64,000 nucleotides of DNA from Cepaea nemoralis (GCA_014155875.1 JACEFZ010017423.1:124001-188000), one strand, 5' to 3'; positions 1 through 10,984 are shown, counted from the first letter of the stretch. The notes: generated by a model not told the origin, from the sequence alone. A program made the numbers and translations.

Positions 1-1189
1 TGCTGTTGATTACGGCATTAAGGGGTCGCTGAAAATTTCGGCAAGATTAAAAGGAGAAGATTAATTATGTGAGATGATGAGGGAAAGAGGTCTGTAATAT
101 ATAGACATTTGGGGAGTGAATAATATTTTTGATGGTTATTATTTGATGCTGTAGATAGCAGCGTAAACTGTTACCATAATAAGTGGTACTGTAGAAGATA
201 TAATTGTTTTAGACTTTATTACATAAAGTCTCATATGACATAGGGGGGTAAAGGTGTGTGACTTAGGTGAGTGTGGTTTTTTTTTTATGAGAAAGAGTTC
301 TACTTCTTTGAATCTCCGGTGCGCACCGATTCTTTGTCTTCCTATCGTGTGCGAGTGATTTCAGGTTGGTTGAAAGTGGAGAAGTAGTAATGTGGAGGTA
401 ATGCTGTTAGTGATGACGATAGAGAGTTTGAGGTAGTATCAGAAGAGTACGGCGTTTTGAATTTTTTGAGATCGTGATAAGAAGGTTTAAGCGGATTGCT
501 TACGAAGAGTAGAAAAAGTATTCCGAAAATATGTTGTCATGTGTTGTATAAAACTAAGATCTGGTAATGCAGAAATATTATGATGTACGATAGATACATA
601 TACAAGAATGAGCTTTTGTGATATGATATATGTGGATTTTATTACGAAGAAGAAGTATGGTTTATAGTAGGTCGTGGCAGGCTGGCACTACTGATAAATA
701 GTGGGGATAGAGAGAAGTGTAATGAGTAAGGGGTATATGATTTCTGTAGTTGGGAGTTGAGTAAGTTCAAGGTGGTAAGCGGATTGCTTATGACTTTATA
801 AAACGAAGAAGAAGTAACTTTGATTGTGTGGAATTATTGGGTTAAGTGTCTTGGGTCATAGATGTGGGAAATGAGTTGTGGGATTAAGACTTTTCAGGGA
901 AAAGTCTTGGTTGAAGAAAGGGAGGAAATGTCACAGAGTTAGAAATAGGAAGAAGGGGCAACGAGGTGTGCATAGTCAATAGGGAAATAGGGCACGGTCA
1001 AGCACCATAATATGGGGTAGTTAGAATGGGTCGTCCGATGACGAGGATCTTGGAAACAAGGTCAGTTGTGAACGACCCATCTTTCGAGATGGACGTATCA
1101 TTGAACTGGGCAACATCTGGCTTGATTCTGAATAAAGTAATATGAAGCCAGAACCGTCTTGGAGTTGTTGATAGTTCACCGTTACTTCG
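1..1189. other. AT-rich stretch, no gene recognised
   Basis: No family was recognised and no convincing coding frame is present. The phrase AAGCGGATTGCTTA recurs near 490 and 778, each followed by a GAAGA-rich stretch, so some old internal duplication is likely. Confidence 0.5.
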
Positions 1190-1345
1190 CTGTACTGTTA
1201 TACAAACCCATTTTATGGAAAGTTCGAACCGGAAGCTCGCTAAGTGGGTGTCATCTGGAGACTGACCTCTCCTGGTTTGCGTGGCGAACGAAATGCCCAA
1301 TATACGGATGTGTGGCTAAGCAGTCATGTGCAGGACGTGATGATT
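1190..1345 (+). repeat. dispersed repeat R3, copy 1
   Basis: This segment matches the reverse complement of 51,216-51,385 over about 150 bp, including the shared phrases CTGACCTCTCCTGGTTTGCG and ATGCCCAATATACGGATGTG. The other copy carries about 12 extra bases. No coding capacity was recognised. The following 1,346-1,670 looks unique and holds nothing I recognise. Confidence 0.6.
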
Positions 1346-1674
1346 CCTTTGGCGAGCCTAGCTCCAGAGCGCTATATGTCGGCTAGCCTCATGAGATGGC
1401 GGAGAATTCCTATGGTCTGCCATTGCCTTGTCTTGAGGGCTGACCTGGCTTTCTCCGGCCGTTCTAACTTGACCAGCTGGGATGTAGATGACACCACAAA
1501 AGTGAGAGTCGAAAGTCCGTTGAAAATCCCGGGAAGGATAACCCAGTCGACAAACACCCGCAGAAGTCGGGTGTGTTGGCCTGAAATCACAGTATCGCAG
1601 CTTCGCTGTAAACAGGCACAACGCAATGACATCCAGAAAAGACTGCGGATGATCGTAGAAGAAGAATAACACCT

Positions 1675-2450
1675 CAAACGGCACCTTGTCGTTGTTAGGA
1701 TCATATGTAACTCCATCGTTAAGGCAAACACCAGCGACTGCCGCAATTCACTTGAATATCAAAGACGACCATTTTTGCTATCATTATGAGACACATGCAC
1801 ATGCGCCTGCCAAAAAAAAAAAAACTAGAAGAAGACCAGTAGTATCGTTGCAATAAAACGGATATTGCACTGGATATATTATCCTGTAAGTAGAGTGCCC
1901 TTCATTTGTGATATTATCTGCCACAAGAGGTCGCATACTGTATATCTAAGATTTCACAATTGCTTACATTTATGTTAGTAGTTGTAGATCAGAGTGGCGA
2001 TATTTTTTTTTTTTTTTTTAAATAGATATTATGCTATACGCCGGTCTCCTTAACCGAGTGTTAGCAGCTCTCTCCGTAACCCCGAATATTCTCGTTGTTG
2101 ACGTGAGCGCACGAGAATTAGAAGTGGTTTGAGTCGTGCCATTGACTTATGAGAGTATGGAGCCGGTCGCTCAGAAAGTCGTGGCGTGCTGGTGAGCGTA
2201 ATCTAGCCTAGGAATCAACATACAGCTGAAAGATGCTGATATGGACCGCAATATCCTGAAACAGGATGGAAACGCGGGGAAAAAAATTATACTATACGTT
2301 CTCCAAACTAACTATTTGCATTACACAGCCTTCATTTATACTGCAATAATTTTTATTTTCTTGTCTCCCTTATTCCTTAAACATTTTATTTCATTTCCCT
2401 TGAGACTATGAATTTCTATTATACATATTTGTACATTTTTACCTATGAAA
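1675..2450 (+). repeat. R1 dispersed repeat, partial copy a, split by a SINE
   Basis: It shows the R1 order of landmarks: CACCTCAAACGG, GGCAAACACCAGCGACTG, ATCAAAGACGA, CACATGCACATG, ATATATTATCC, then TTTACCTATGAAAC. It is interrupted at 2,041-2,285 by a tRNA-headed SINE. R1 is non-coding as far as I can see and recurs at least nine times in the window. Confidence 0.65.
2041..2285 (+). mobile_element. tRNA-derived SINE, with 13-bp TSD
   Basis: A retroposed SINE inside R1. The TSD is ATTATGCTATACG on the left (2,028-2,040) and ATTATACTATACG on the right (2,286-2,298), one mismatch. The 5' part resembles a tRNA-Leu/Ser head (A-box-like CTTAACCGAGTGTTAG) and the 3' half ends in an A-rich tail. 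The B box is degraded (GTGGTTTGAGTCG). It belongs to the same subfamily as the copy at 43,431-43,673, sharing the body phrases GAAAGTCGTGGCGTGCTG and TAGCCTAGGAATCAACAT. Confidence 0.8.
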
Positions 2451-2474
2451 CAGACTCCGGATCATCGTAGGTGT

Positions 2475-2945
2475 CATGTCTTAGTCAGATATGACTGAGC
2501 TACCGTATGACATATCACGGTACTACCTGCTTTCCGTTAGCGCCGAACGTTAGGCGGCGCTTACCAAACCCGACACCCCACATTGTGACAACGGCTTCTA
2601 GCGGAAGAGCGCAATTGGGAGGGTACAAGCCTTACCCTGGTGCGAGGAAATGCAACCTAAAGAAAAAAATGTCATTGCAGGGCAGACCTGGCCCTAAGCC
2701 TTGGTTGGCGGCTGGTCTAGGATCGAAGCTCCGACAGGCGGACAGTTAGAGCATTGCTTTGCTGATCCGGCAGCTTCTGCAGCTTGTCTTGTTCCAAATG
2801 TAGAGGTGGTATCTTTCCTCTGGAGTGAACTAGGCAGGCCGAGAGATGGATCATGCTGCATGGTCAACACATGATCTATATATTTTAGCACAGGCTTTGT
2901 GCTATGGAGAGGCAATAACTCCATCCCTGGCCTTTTCTTTACCCA
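2475..2945 (+). repeat. retroposon-like repeat R4, copy 1
   Basis: It matches 31,482-31,960 closely, starting CATGTCTTAGTCAGATATGA and running through GGGCGGCGCTTACCAAACC-type and GGCAGCTTCTGCAGCTTGTC phrases. The second copy ends in a (CAGT)n tail, so the family is probably a retroposon, either a LINE untranslated region or a SINE. No protein is recognisable. The head phrase CTTAGTCAGATATGACTGAG also occurs reversed at about 33,315-33,340. Confidence 0.6.
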
Positions 2946-2959
2946 AGATATTCTTAGAA

Positions 2960-3372
2960 CCCGTCTATAACATTTATATTCAAAGGCATTTATGCGCTGT
3001 TCAGCACGGCTGTCTACATAAGAGTATCAAGGTTAAATTCATGTTTGTACCACAGCCTGGAATTCTGAGATAAGTAGCAAACAATAATTTATTTTTAACA
3101 ATTGTATATTGTAAATTGCATATTCATTATTTTAATTTTTGCATTCTTCTCATCCCGTTCTTATGCCTTAGTGTAGTCACTGGAGGGTCTTCTCCGTGAA
3201 TATATGTTGTGTTTTGTGTATGTATGTGGTTATGATGAAGGCTAGTCGCCGCAACGCCCTTCATTTTTGTAATTCTGTTCTGTAAAGTTGCATTATTTTG
3301 TGTTATTCTATATTGTTTAGCAATGAGTATGGTGCGTTTTACAAGTTTCATCACAATGATGTATATATGATA
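2960..3372 (+). repeat. R2 dispersed repeat, 3' portion
   Basis: The landmarks GGCTGTCTACATAAGAGTAT, TTAGTGTAGTCACTGGAGGG and AATGAGTATGGTGCGTTTTAC are shared with 12,210-12,560 and, reversed, with 31,985-32,350 and 56,050-56,330. It is cut by the Ingi-like LINE fragment that follows. No coding capacity was seen. Confidence 0.6.
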
Positions 3373-3661
3373 CATGACAAGGCAGACGTGGTTGTGGCCT
3401 TGTGGGAGCATGTGTACACCTCGGAGGAGCAAATGGATTACCATGGTCTGGCAAGAATGAGACAACGAGGAGTGACGAAGAGATCTGGCCGACGTTCAAC
3501 GCTCAAAGGAAAGGTGAGACGGACTTATAATCAGATTTCTACTGGTACTATTAGTGTTGGAACTCTTCGCTGGCTGCTGAGGATGGGGACGGAGCACTTA
3601 TAGGAATGCCCCGAATGCTGTGATGTCGATTCCTAAATCAATCAATCAATCAATCAATCAA
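3373..3661 (+). mobile_element. 5'-truncated Ingi/I-like LINE, 3' end with (AATC)n tail
   Basis: It encodes the post-RNase H C-terminus of an RNase H-bearing LINE (phrases DKADVVVALWEHVYTSEEQM and STGTISVGTLRWLLRMGTEH). A premature TAG replaces the Trp-region codon after MGTEHL. It ends in a run of ATCAATCA repeats at about 3,640-3,661. Identical C-terminal text occurs at 4,905-5,170 and 46,240-46,497. It interrupts R2 on the left and an antisense RTE fragment follows on the right. Confidence 0.8.
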
Positions 3662-4560
3662 TCGTAGTAAAATCTGGGTAATGTGACTCATTATACTAAT
3701 TTTCCTATTTTGATCACATTCCAAGGCTCCTGATTTCTTTGGCATTGCAATAAATTCAGAATTACATAATTCAGAATGTATAACTCCGTTATCATATAAT
3801 GTGTTTAGCAGTCTGGTGACTTGATCTATTCCGTATTCTTCTAAAGCTTTAATCATTTCTGTTGCGATTTTATCTGAACCGGCGGCCTTGCCAGCTTTCA
3901 TATGTTTAAGAACATTTCTTCAAAATTGGCGTTCCTTCATTATTAAATCGAATATCATACTGTTCATCTCTGTTATCATCATTTTCACATAGTCTGATCA
4001 TACATGTAGAATCCGATCTTTTTCTATTAGGATTTTGCCATCTTTAGTTTTTAGACAGCCTCCTAATGTACTTGTTCTTTTATTAGTAAGTTCCTGAATT
4101 CTTTTGTGCTTACCACAACAAGCAATGATGTACAGACCAGATGGAAACAGAGGAAGAGGCCGACCACGTAAACGTTGGACGGAGGCAATAGCAGAGTTCA
4201 TGGGAATATCTAGACATGAAGCCCAACATCGGGCACTCTCACGATGTTTATACTTCACGCCGATACCGCAAGGTACAAGAGGAACATAATGAGATGAGAT
4301 GATGAGACTAATTTGGTATTTTGACTGCTTTGCTGTTTTTCAATTTCTAAACAATTTTTCTCAAGCCATGCTTCTTTTGTATCCCTACATAATATTCTGA
4401 CTTGTCTGTGAATGTCTTAATATTTGGCAGAATTATTTTTATTGAGTCTTCTTTTTTCCGTTAGTTGTAAAATTTCTTCAGTCATCCATTTCTTACTTCT
4501 TTAATTTAGGAATAGTTGTTTCTGCAGCCAAACTGATTTAATTCTTCAACATTTTCCATT
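3662..4560 (-). mobile_element. RTE-1-like LINE fragment, RT amino end, interrupted
   Basis: On the minus strand 3,650-3,901 reads KAGKAAGSDKIATEMIKALE and then MPKKSGALECDQNRKISIMS, the fingers motifs of RTE-type reverse transcriptase. The part at 4,311-4,560 continues as the endonuclease-to-RT linker (a WMTEEILQLTEKRR-like phrase, then an EAWLEKNCLEIEKQ-like phrase). A second LINE tail is inserted at about 4,107-4,310 on the opposite strand. Frames are broken, so it is a dead fragment. The closest relative in the window is 55,729-56,046. Confidence 0.75.
4107..4310 (+). mobile_element. LINE C-terminal tail fragment with GAGAT-type tail
   Basis: The reading frame gives YRPDGNRGRGRPRKRWTEAI, the basic GRGRPRKRW motif common at the C-terminus of RTE-like LINE proteins, and ends PIPQGTRGT before a stop. 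A short (GAGAT)n-like tail follows. It sits in opposite orientation inside an RTE-1 fragment, so it inserted later. The family is different from RTE-1, RTE-2 and RTE-3. Confidence 0.6.
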
Positions 4561-4574
4561 GATCATCCACATCC

Positions 4575-5194
4575 TGAAAAATAAAACTAATGGTCGGCGT
4601 TTGGTGCAGGAGAGCCTGGCGTATGATAACACTACATCTAGCTTAAGAATGGAGGTGGAGGCGGTCAGTGCAGCTTTCCGCTGGATAGAAAACACGATAC
4701 ATACACACATTGTGATTGTAACTGACTCAGAAAGCATGCTGAGAAGGGTGAGAACAGGCAAACTTCGTGCAGAGTTGCTTGCTTCGCTTCGGAGGTCACG
4801 GGTAGTAAGCATCACCTGGATATTTTCTTCTGAGCATGCCGGTGTGCTGGGGAATGAACAGGCGGACAGATTAGCTGGCTCGGCAAAACTTGGTGGAGTA
4901 TTGATGTATGACAAGGCAGACGTGGTTGCGGCCTTGTGGGAGCACGTGTACACCTCGGAGGAGCAGATGGAGCACCATGGTCTGGTAAGAATGAGACAGC
5001 GAGGTGTGACGAGGGGATCTGGCCGACGCTCGGCGCTCGGAGGAAAGGCGAGACGGACATATAATCAGATTGCTACTGGAACTATTAGTGTTGGAACTCT
5101 TCGCTGGCTGCTGAGGATGGGGACGGAGCGCTTATGGGAATGTCCCGAATGCTGTGATGTCGGTTCCTAAATCAATCAATCAATCAATCAATCC
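4575..5194 (+). mobile_element. 5'-truncated Ingi/I-like LINE with partial RNase H and (AATC)n tail
   Basis: The frame 4,559-5,170 carries the C-terminal two thirds of an RNase H domain: SSLRMEVEAVSAAFRWIE with the catalytic Glu, VTDSESMLRRV with the second Asp, and SEHAGVLGNEQADRLAGSAK with the His/Asp pair. It ends WECPECCDVGS, then (ATCA)n. The first catalytic strand (TDGS) is lost to truncation. This family ends in a CPECC cysteine cluster, unlike the intact LINE at 36.3 kb, so two related families are present. Confidence 0.85.
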
Positions 5195-6250
5195 TGGAAT
5201 AGGATCTCTAGATCAGACAATATATCAGATCTGATATGTACTTCTATGTTGAATTTGATTTGTATTGTATTTAATTGTCGTTACTCAATGTTGTGACGGG
5301 ACAGCCCCAGCAGCATCATAATTACCCAAGTTTTCAAGGAATTACAGAGCCCACAATATTTTTCTAAAATTCTCTAAAAGAATAAACGTTCCCCAGAAGA
5401 GGATAAAAACGTAAGAGAAAAATACAGAGTCACTTAGAGCCCGCACTATCATTTTTACTACATTGGTAGATCAAAGCAATGTCTGGTCTCTACATCTAAG
5501 AGATTTTCTGTTGGAATAGGGACTAACACCTTACGTTCAACAGGACCTAACGTGTGAACCAGCCACGGCAGAATGGGAGATAAGAGGAAATAATACATGG
5601 CAGTGCTACTCAGGGGGAAACCCCGTGTGATCCAAAGACGGCAATATAATGCAGGCCTAACACCTTATCTAAAACTCCAGACTTTGTGGAGCCAGGACAA
5701 CGTCTGTAATTGCCACCACAAGGGAGAAATTAGAACCAGATGCCTAACACCTCACTGCAATACAGCGGCAAAGTAGGAACACATGGCTGACACCTTTTTT
5801 CCAGCAACCCAGGAAGGCGGGTGTTAACAGCAGATTGGAATGTAATGACGCAACGTCTGTTGCAGGGGCCAATCCATTGTTTCAGGAATGTGGCGGGGCA
5901 TCGGTCAATTTGATTGACAAATGAAACTACCGTCCACAGGAAAGGAGGAGGGGTGAAAAGAATTTGGCACTTAATCCATCTGGGTAAACCATCTTACATG
6001 GAAAAATATTCAGAGTTAATGAAAATGGGACATATTAATTAACCAACCTGGAAACTAGCCAGGAATTGAATAGAATAAAACTACATGCATGGCCAGCAAG
6101 ACTTCAGACGCAAATTCACAATAGCATTCTTAGGATACCTACTGGAGAAATATTAACATTTCGTTCTGTTGGACTTCTGTACGAAGTATTATGATGGAAT
6201 TTCCTAGCTATAAACCAGGTAAACCATTATTCTGATTAGTTTGTCTGCTA
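5195..6250. other. no gene recognised
   Basis: Non-coding by inspection. The phrase TAACACCTTA and close variants recur at about 5,525, 5,658, 5,744 and 5,790, spaced irregularly. No repeat partner was found elsewhere in the window. Confidence 0.45.
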
Positions 6251-7364
6251 GTCTGAAGGCTTGTGTAGTTTCCTGTTTTTACATATTCTCCCAAACTTTA
6301 CACTCGTGGATTTTCTTTGTACTTAATGTTCCAGTTCTAGCTTTACGATTTCACTGAGAACTATTTTCTTCTTGCATTCACTACTTGGTTGTCTGATTTG
6401 TTGTATGTGACAATTTGGAGAAATCCATTATCCAAGCTACATGAGCGTGTGGCTTATTCATGTACAGGAGATGCATTTAGATTCATCCTGTTTGATGTTA
6501 AACATTGGGGAGACTGACTACTTAGGAGAAATTCCTGAGAGCTACCAGTCTCTTGATAGCGTCCAATTAACATTGATTATTTGGACCAACACTTTGAGTG
6601 CCTACCAAGAGTGTGGTGAAACCACTTGGTTTGAGGAATGTCACCAGTTCACATTGTCTGCATGATGTCTGCATGAGGACAGACATGACTTAGGACATTC
6701 AATATCCCAGACGGATTCAGGGAAGGCATTTAATGTTCGACAGGACTGTGCGACCAGCCCTTCCGACAAGACAGTATGAATGAATCAGAAAGGGAGAGTG
6801 TAAGTGAGGTGAACTTATATGGGAAACACTCCATTACACAAATGTATATGAATATGTATGCTTTGAGCTATAGATGTTCTAAAGGGTTTTATGAATATAT
6901 ACATATATATTTATTTATTTAGAACTGATATATGTTTATGTAACATGCCATCATCTATCATCATACCATCATATATTATGACTTGTATGTATGTTTATAT
7001 GAATGTATAGACATATGTGTTTGAGATGTGTAGACGTAGATACTACCCATCTCCGTTCGTTTCATTCCAGATCTCTTAGGAGCAATGGACAGTCAACAAC
7101 CCATATCCGGAAGTGACTTAGCCTTGTGAAGGGACCACTTTGGACTCCTTCAATCTGACAGTGAACTGCGTCTCACTGGGGGAAGCTTGACCTATGTGAC
7201 CTCTTAAGTTACGTATACCATAGTATAATCATCATCAACATCATATGATCATCAATAGCAATAATAAACACAGTTGTTGTATTTTAAAACTCAATTTGTC
7301 CGTATAATTCTAAATGTTTATAAATGTTTGTGTAGCGTATCAAGTACACACATTATTATATCAT
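6250..7364 (+). mobile_element. possible LTR with adjacent primer-binding-like site
   Basis: At 7,365-7,384 the sequence TTAGTGGGGGTTCGCACAT resembles the region following a 5' LTR (compare tRNA-Pro-type binding sites beginning TGGGGG). Upstream there is an AATAATAAA-like polyadenylation region at about 7,261 and the candidate LTR would end in ...ATATCA. The left edge is not defined and no gag or pol follows before an RTE fragment at 7,640. A chance resemblance is possible. Confidence 0.25.
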
Positions 7365-7639
7365 TTAGTGGGGGTTCGCACATATTGCCCAGAAGTGGGA
7401 ATCTATGTCCGGGAGGTATCTTGCCTATGCAGTCATAAGTAACCAGATTACGTTGCATGTCTTAACTCCTCCTTTCTCACTTCTGGTGATACCAAGTACA
7501 GCCAAAACTATATAGATATATTCTATCTTCAACGAGCCACTTCTTGGCTGTTTTCTTGAGTATCAGGGACAGTGTCTTAAATCAGCATAACAGACATGTG
7601 TTCCACGTTTTTTCTCTGGGATCTGGGGTAGCAATTAGT

Positions 7640-8580
7640 TCCTTCTGACAGAGTTAGGGGATCTTAAACTGCATCCAGAACTTAACACCAGCAGAAGAAA
7701 ATGATTTTGGCTGAGTGGTTGCCCAACCGGGAGCTACCTCAAGCCAGTTGGTGACAAATGTACACAAATCATAGTGTTTCCTATTATATACTTGATTTTC
7801 TTTAACTTTATCCTTAATGTTCTGTAAGTAATCTGTGGTCACTATAACAATCAGCACTGGGAACTGTTTTTGCTATTGGTAGCGCATTTCTAAATATTCT
7901 GCTAATCAGAATGTAATCAGTCTGGTTTCTAATCCTGCTATCAGTAATTCTCCGTGTCCATAATCTTCTAGGGTGTTGCTTAAACCAGGTGTTTCCTACA
8001 ATCATTTCCTGTTCTTTTGCCCAATCTACAAGTTTGTATCCTCTTTCATTTCTCTCTCCTAAACCACAGTTACCTACTGTGTATCTATCACCTTGATTTC
8101 CTACTTTTACATTGAAGTCCCCTATTATGATGTTTATTTCTGAATTTTTACATTTCATTAAAGCATACTCTATGTCATTATAAAATTACACTATCTTCAC
8201 TGGATTCTCCTGTTGTGGCATATACTTGAATAACATTTATGCTAAAAGGTCTGCAGCTTAATTTAACTAGTAGGACTTTGTCTGACACTGCCCAATATCC
8301 TTGAAGCGATTTTGATGTTTGCCGGTCCAAAATAATTGCCACTCCCCTTTACTTCACCTCCAGAATAAATAATCTTAAAATCTTTATTTATCTTGATGCT
8401 TGCTCCCATCCATCTAGCTATCCCTAAAATATTAATTTTCTCTCTTTCAATTTCTTGTTTGATGTTATCTAATTGTACGTCGTTGTTTAACGTCCTACCA
8501 TTCCATGTTGCTAATTTCAATGTCTTTGTCCTTGCGTTGCGAAGATCTGTCTTTAGGCGAATCATAATGAACTAGGCATT
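7640..8580 (-). mobile_element. RTE-like LINE fragment, AP-endonuclease domain
   Basis: On the minus strand 8,565 to about 7,830 encodes an APE-type endonuclease: LKLATWNGRTLNND (active-site Asn), INILGIARW where the usual Glu is replaced, IIIGDFNVKVGNQGD, and near the end CYSDHRLL, the SDH catalytic signature. The frame breaks near 8,263/8,158. Downstream, 7,857-7,654 continues as the endonuclease-RT linker (YLQNIKDKVKENQVYNRKHY). Known role: nicking target DNA for target-primed reverse transcription. The fragment is inactive. Confidence 0.75.
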
Positions 8581-8584
8581 TTAA

Positions 8585-9145
8585 AGAAGGTAGTTTGCCG
8601 TTGCTGTCCTTAAAGGCGCCTCACATCAGATTATGACTGTTCCGAGTTAGTTGTACCAATTCACTTCTTTAAAGAATATTCCCATTTACCTGTAAATGTT
8701 TTGTTGTTGTTGTTGCATATCCCTTACAGGACGTTGCAGTCAACACCAGCATCTTTCAGCTGCTGTTGATGTACTAGGCAAGATTACGCTCAGTAGTTTG
8801 CTATTGCTTTCTGAGCGACCGGCTCACATACCCCGTGAGTTACCAACGCGGCGAGAACCGCTACCGTTTCTGGCACAGGTTACGTTACTCACGAGAATAT
8901 ACTGGATTACTGAGAAAGACGTTAACCTCTAGGGGAGTGCGACCGGCTGTAAATTAACCTGTAAATTACGGTGTGGTATTTCCTTCTTCCAAGTGACGAC
9001 CATAATCTGTGTCTTCATACAATTTAACTCTAGACCTAGTTGTTCACTATGTGCAACTACCGCACCTACTAACTATTGCAGATCCTGCTAATATCTGCAC
9101 TCAACATTGTATCATCCGCATATCTCATGCTATTGATGTTACGTC
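8585..9145 (-). mobile_element. RTE-1 LINE fragment, RT palm/thumb, split by SINE
   Basis: It is antisense to the RT segment seen intact at 49,400-49,650. Minus-strand phrases match the stretch from INNI(R)YADD through QIMVV to the VNGNILQ region, then continue right of a SINE at 8,698-8,956. It merges at about 9,115 into the 46-bp minisatellite that begins exactly at the YADD-proximal part of the RT. The frame is degenerate. Confidence 0.7.
8698..8956 (-). mobile_element. tRNA-derived SINE (minus), 10-bp TSD
   Basis: It is flanked by ACCTGTAAAT at 8,688-8,697 and 8,957-8,966. The T-rich left end is the tail on the minus strand. It shares the body phrases CAACACCAGCATCTTTCAGC and GATTACGCTCAGTAGTTTGC with the other copies. 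The 3'-proximal hairpin appears as CCCTTACAGGACG. It was inserted into an RTE-1 fragment. Confidence 0.8.
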
Positions 9146-9860
9146 CCCCAATGTTGTTTCATCTCATATTTAATATTATTGATGTCACATTACCCATTGA
9201 TGATTCCTCTAATATCTAATGTTATTGATGCCACGTCCACCAATGGCGATACCTCTTATATCTAATGTTATTGATGTCAAGTCCCCTAATGTTCATTCCT
9301 CTCATATCTGATCTTATTAATCTCACGTCCTCTAATGGCGAATTCTCTCATAGTTATTCTATTGAGGTCACGTCTCTCAATGTTGATTCCTCTCATATCT
9401 AATACTATAGATGTCACGTCCCGCAATGGTGATTACTCTTATATCTAATGTGACTGATGTCACGATCCTCAATGGTGATTCCTCTCATACCTAATGTTAT
9501 TAAAGTAACGTCCCTCAAAGGTGATTCCTTTCATATCTATGAAATAATACATGAGAAGAATGAGAGAAGAAGGGCAGAATGTCAGACAGGCCTTCGTGCA
9601 AAATTCTTAACACTTTGAAAATAAAGATTGTTCGTTCGTTCGTTCGATGTCACATCCAACAATGGTGATTCCTTTCAAATCTTATAATATTGGTGTCATG
9701 GCTCCCAATGTTGATTTATCTCATATCTAATGTTACTGATGTTGCTTCCCTCAGTGCTGATTTCTCTCATATCAAATCTTATTGATGTTAACGTCCCTCA
9801 ATGATGATTCCTCTCATATCAAATCTTATTGATGTTACGTCCCTCAGTGATGATTCCTCT
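9115..9860 (-). repeat. 46-bp minisatellite derived from LINE RT active-site region
   Basis: At least a dozen degenerate monomers, period about 46 bp, each containing TTATTGATGTCACGTCC-type and GATTCCTCTCATATCTAATG-type text. On the minus strand a monomer translates as ISIGGRNINNIRY, the residues immediately before ADD of the RTE-1 active site. Since 46 is not a multiple of three the array cannot be read through. Interrupted at about 9,537-9,650 by a short LINE tail. Further monomers lie at 14,560-14,625, 18,865-18,960 and 50,690-51,130. Confidence 0.85.
9537..9650 (+). mobile_element. short LINE 3' tail with (TTCG)n
   Basis: About 110 bp that interrupts the minisatellite. It ends AATAAAGATTG followed by four TTCG units. 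A 3' end with a tetranucleotide tail fits a heavily 5'-truncated CR1/L2-like LINE insertion. No protein remains. Confidence 0.5.
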
Positions 9861-10690
9861 TATATTTGCACCATCTTGACAGATGATAGTTTGTTACATT
9901 TTGCTTCAAAAAGGCGCAATAACTACAACCAATAGCGGTGACGAATGTGTCGGATAAGGCTAAATCTCGCTGTAAATGTTCTTCCACAGTGGATGCATGT
10001 GAACACATGGCCATTTTCACCATCATGCACCATCTTACGTCCCACTCGCTCGGTGTGTGACTTATCTGCAATAATTGTCTCCTCTGTCTTTATTCCATTT
10101 CTGATATTTGCCCTCCAAGCAACACGATTAGCGGCGACTTGCTCCCAATGTGCATTATCAATGCCATTATCAATCATGTCCCGCTTACACACATCTTTGT
10201 ATCGTAGTAGATGCCGACCCTGAGATCTCTTACCATTTTGTAATTGACCAAAAAAGATGTCCTTTGGTATTCTACCATCATCCATCCTCCTAACATGTCC
10301 TATCCATCTAAGTCTACGAAGACTGAGCATGGAATAAACCGTCACACAACCTGATCTTTCTAGTACTTCAGTATTTGTGATTTTGTCTTGCCACTTAATA
10401 CCAAGTATTCTACTCAGAAACTGCATATGAAAGCTGTATAAACGTTTCTCTTGGTGTGAGTAAGTTGACGAAGCTTCATTGCCATAAAGAGTACTAAGGA
10501 AACAGGATTGATAGACAATGACTTTTGTTTTGGCAGTAGGTTTCCTGTTCTCCGTGACTCTTTTTGGTAACCTTTTCAATGTTGTTGCTGCCTTACCAAT
10601 CCTGGTGTTGGTTTCCTGATCTAGGGATAATGTGCTATTTACCTCTGATCCTAGATATGTAAAATGGTCTACTATCTCCAGTTCGGCATA
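9860..10690 (-). pseudogene. non-LTR retrotransposon C-terminus with terminal zinc-finger-like motif
   Basis: The minus-strand frame runs without stops from about 10,690 to 9,923. It encodes the RT thumb and C-terminal region: HFTYLGSEVNSTLSLDQETN, GKAATTLKRLPKRV, HMQFLSRILGIKWQDKITN, LRRLRWIGHVRRMDDGRIPK, then LRYKDVCKRDMIDNGID. It ends CIHCGRTFTARFSLIRH, a C2H2-like finger. The LINE type with GRxLLRYKDVCKRD and a terminal finger is widespread in animals. The palm with YADD is absent and the open frame continues upstream into R2 sequence only by chance. It is a 5'-truncated copy, unusually free of stops. Confidence 0.75.
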
Positions 10691-10984
10691 CAAAGTGTAG
10701 TGAGACTTTACAAGCACCCGGTTGTATAACACTAAATCAGACGAGAAAGGCCATCTAGGTTGATGCTGCTGCAAGTGATTTGGCAGCAGATCGCTTTGCT
10801 CTTGCTTTTTTACGAATAGATATGGGTGCCTGTGGTTTAGAAAACAATGGGAAAATGACAAGTCATCAACAACAGCTAAAAATGCTGGTGTTCAATGCAA
10901 ACGTCCTGTAAAGGACATGCGACATTTTTAAGTACATATTTTAGCTACTCAATATGGGGTAATTTTAGTTAACACGATGTTTAT
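10690..10984 (+). repeat. R2 repeat pieces
   Basis: CATACAAAGTGTAGTGAGAC and AACACTAAATCAGACGAGAA match 26,190-26,260 and 42,290. The end of the segment (TAGCTACTCAATATGGGGTA, AACACGATGTTTATTACTG) matches the R2 edge that precedes microsatellites at 12,555, 26,740, 33,390 and 42,500. The middle is not R2. Confidence 0.55.

Noticed and set aside
9115..9860. CRISPR array
   Set aside because: Period about 46 bp with no constant-repeat/variable-spacer pattern; the whole monomer is conserved and derives from a LINE. The genome is eukaryotic.
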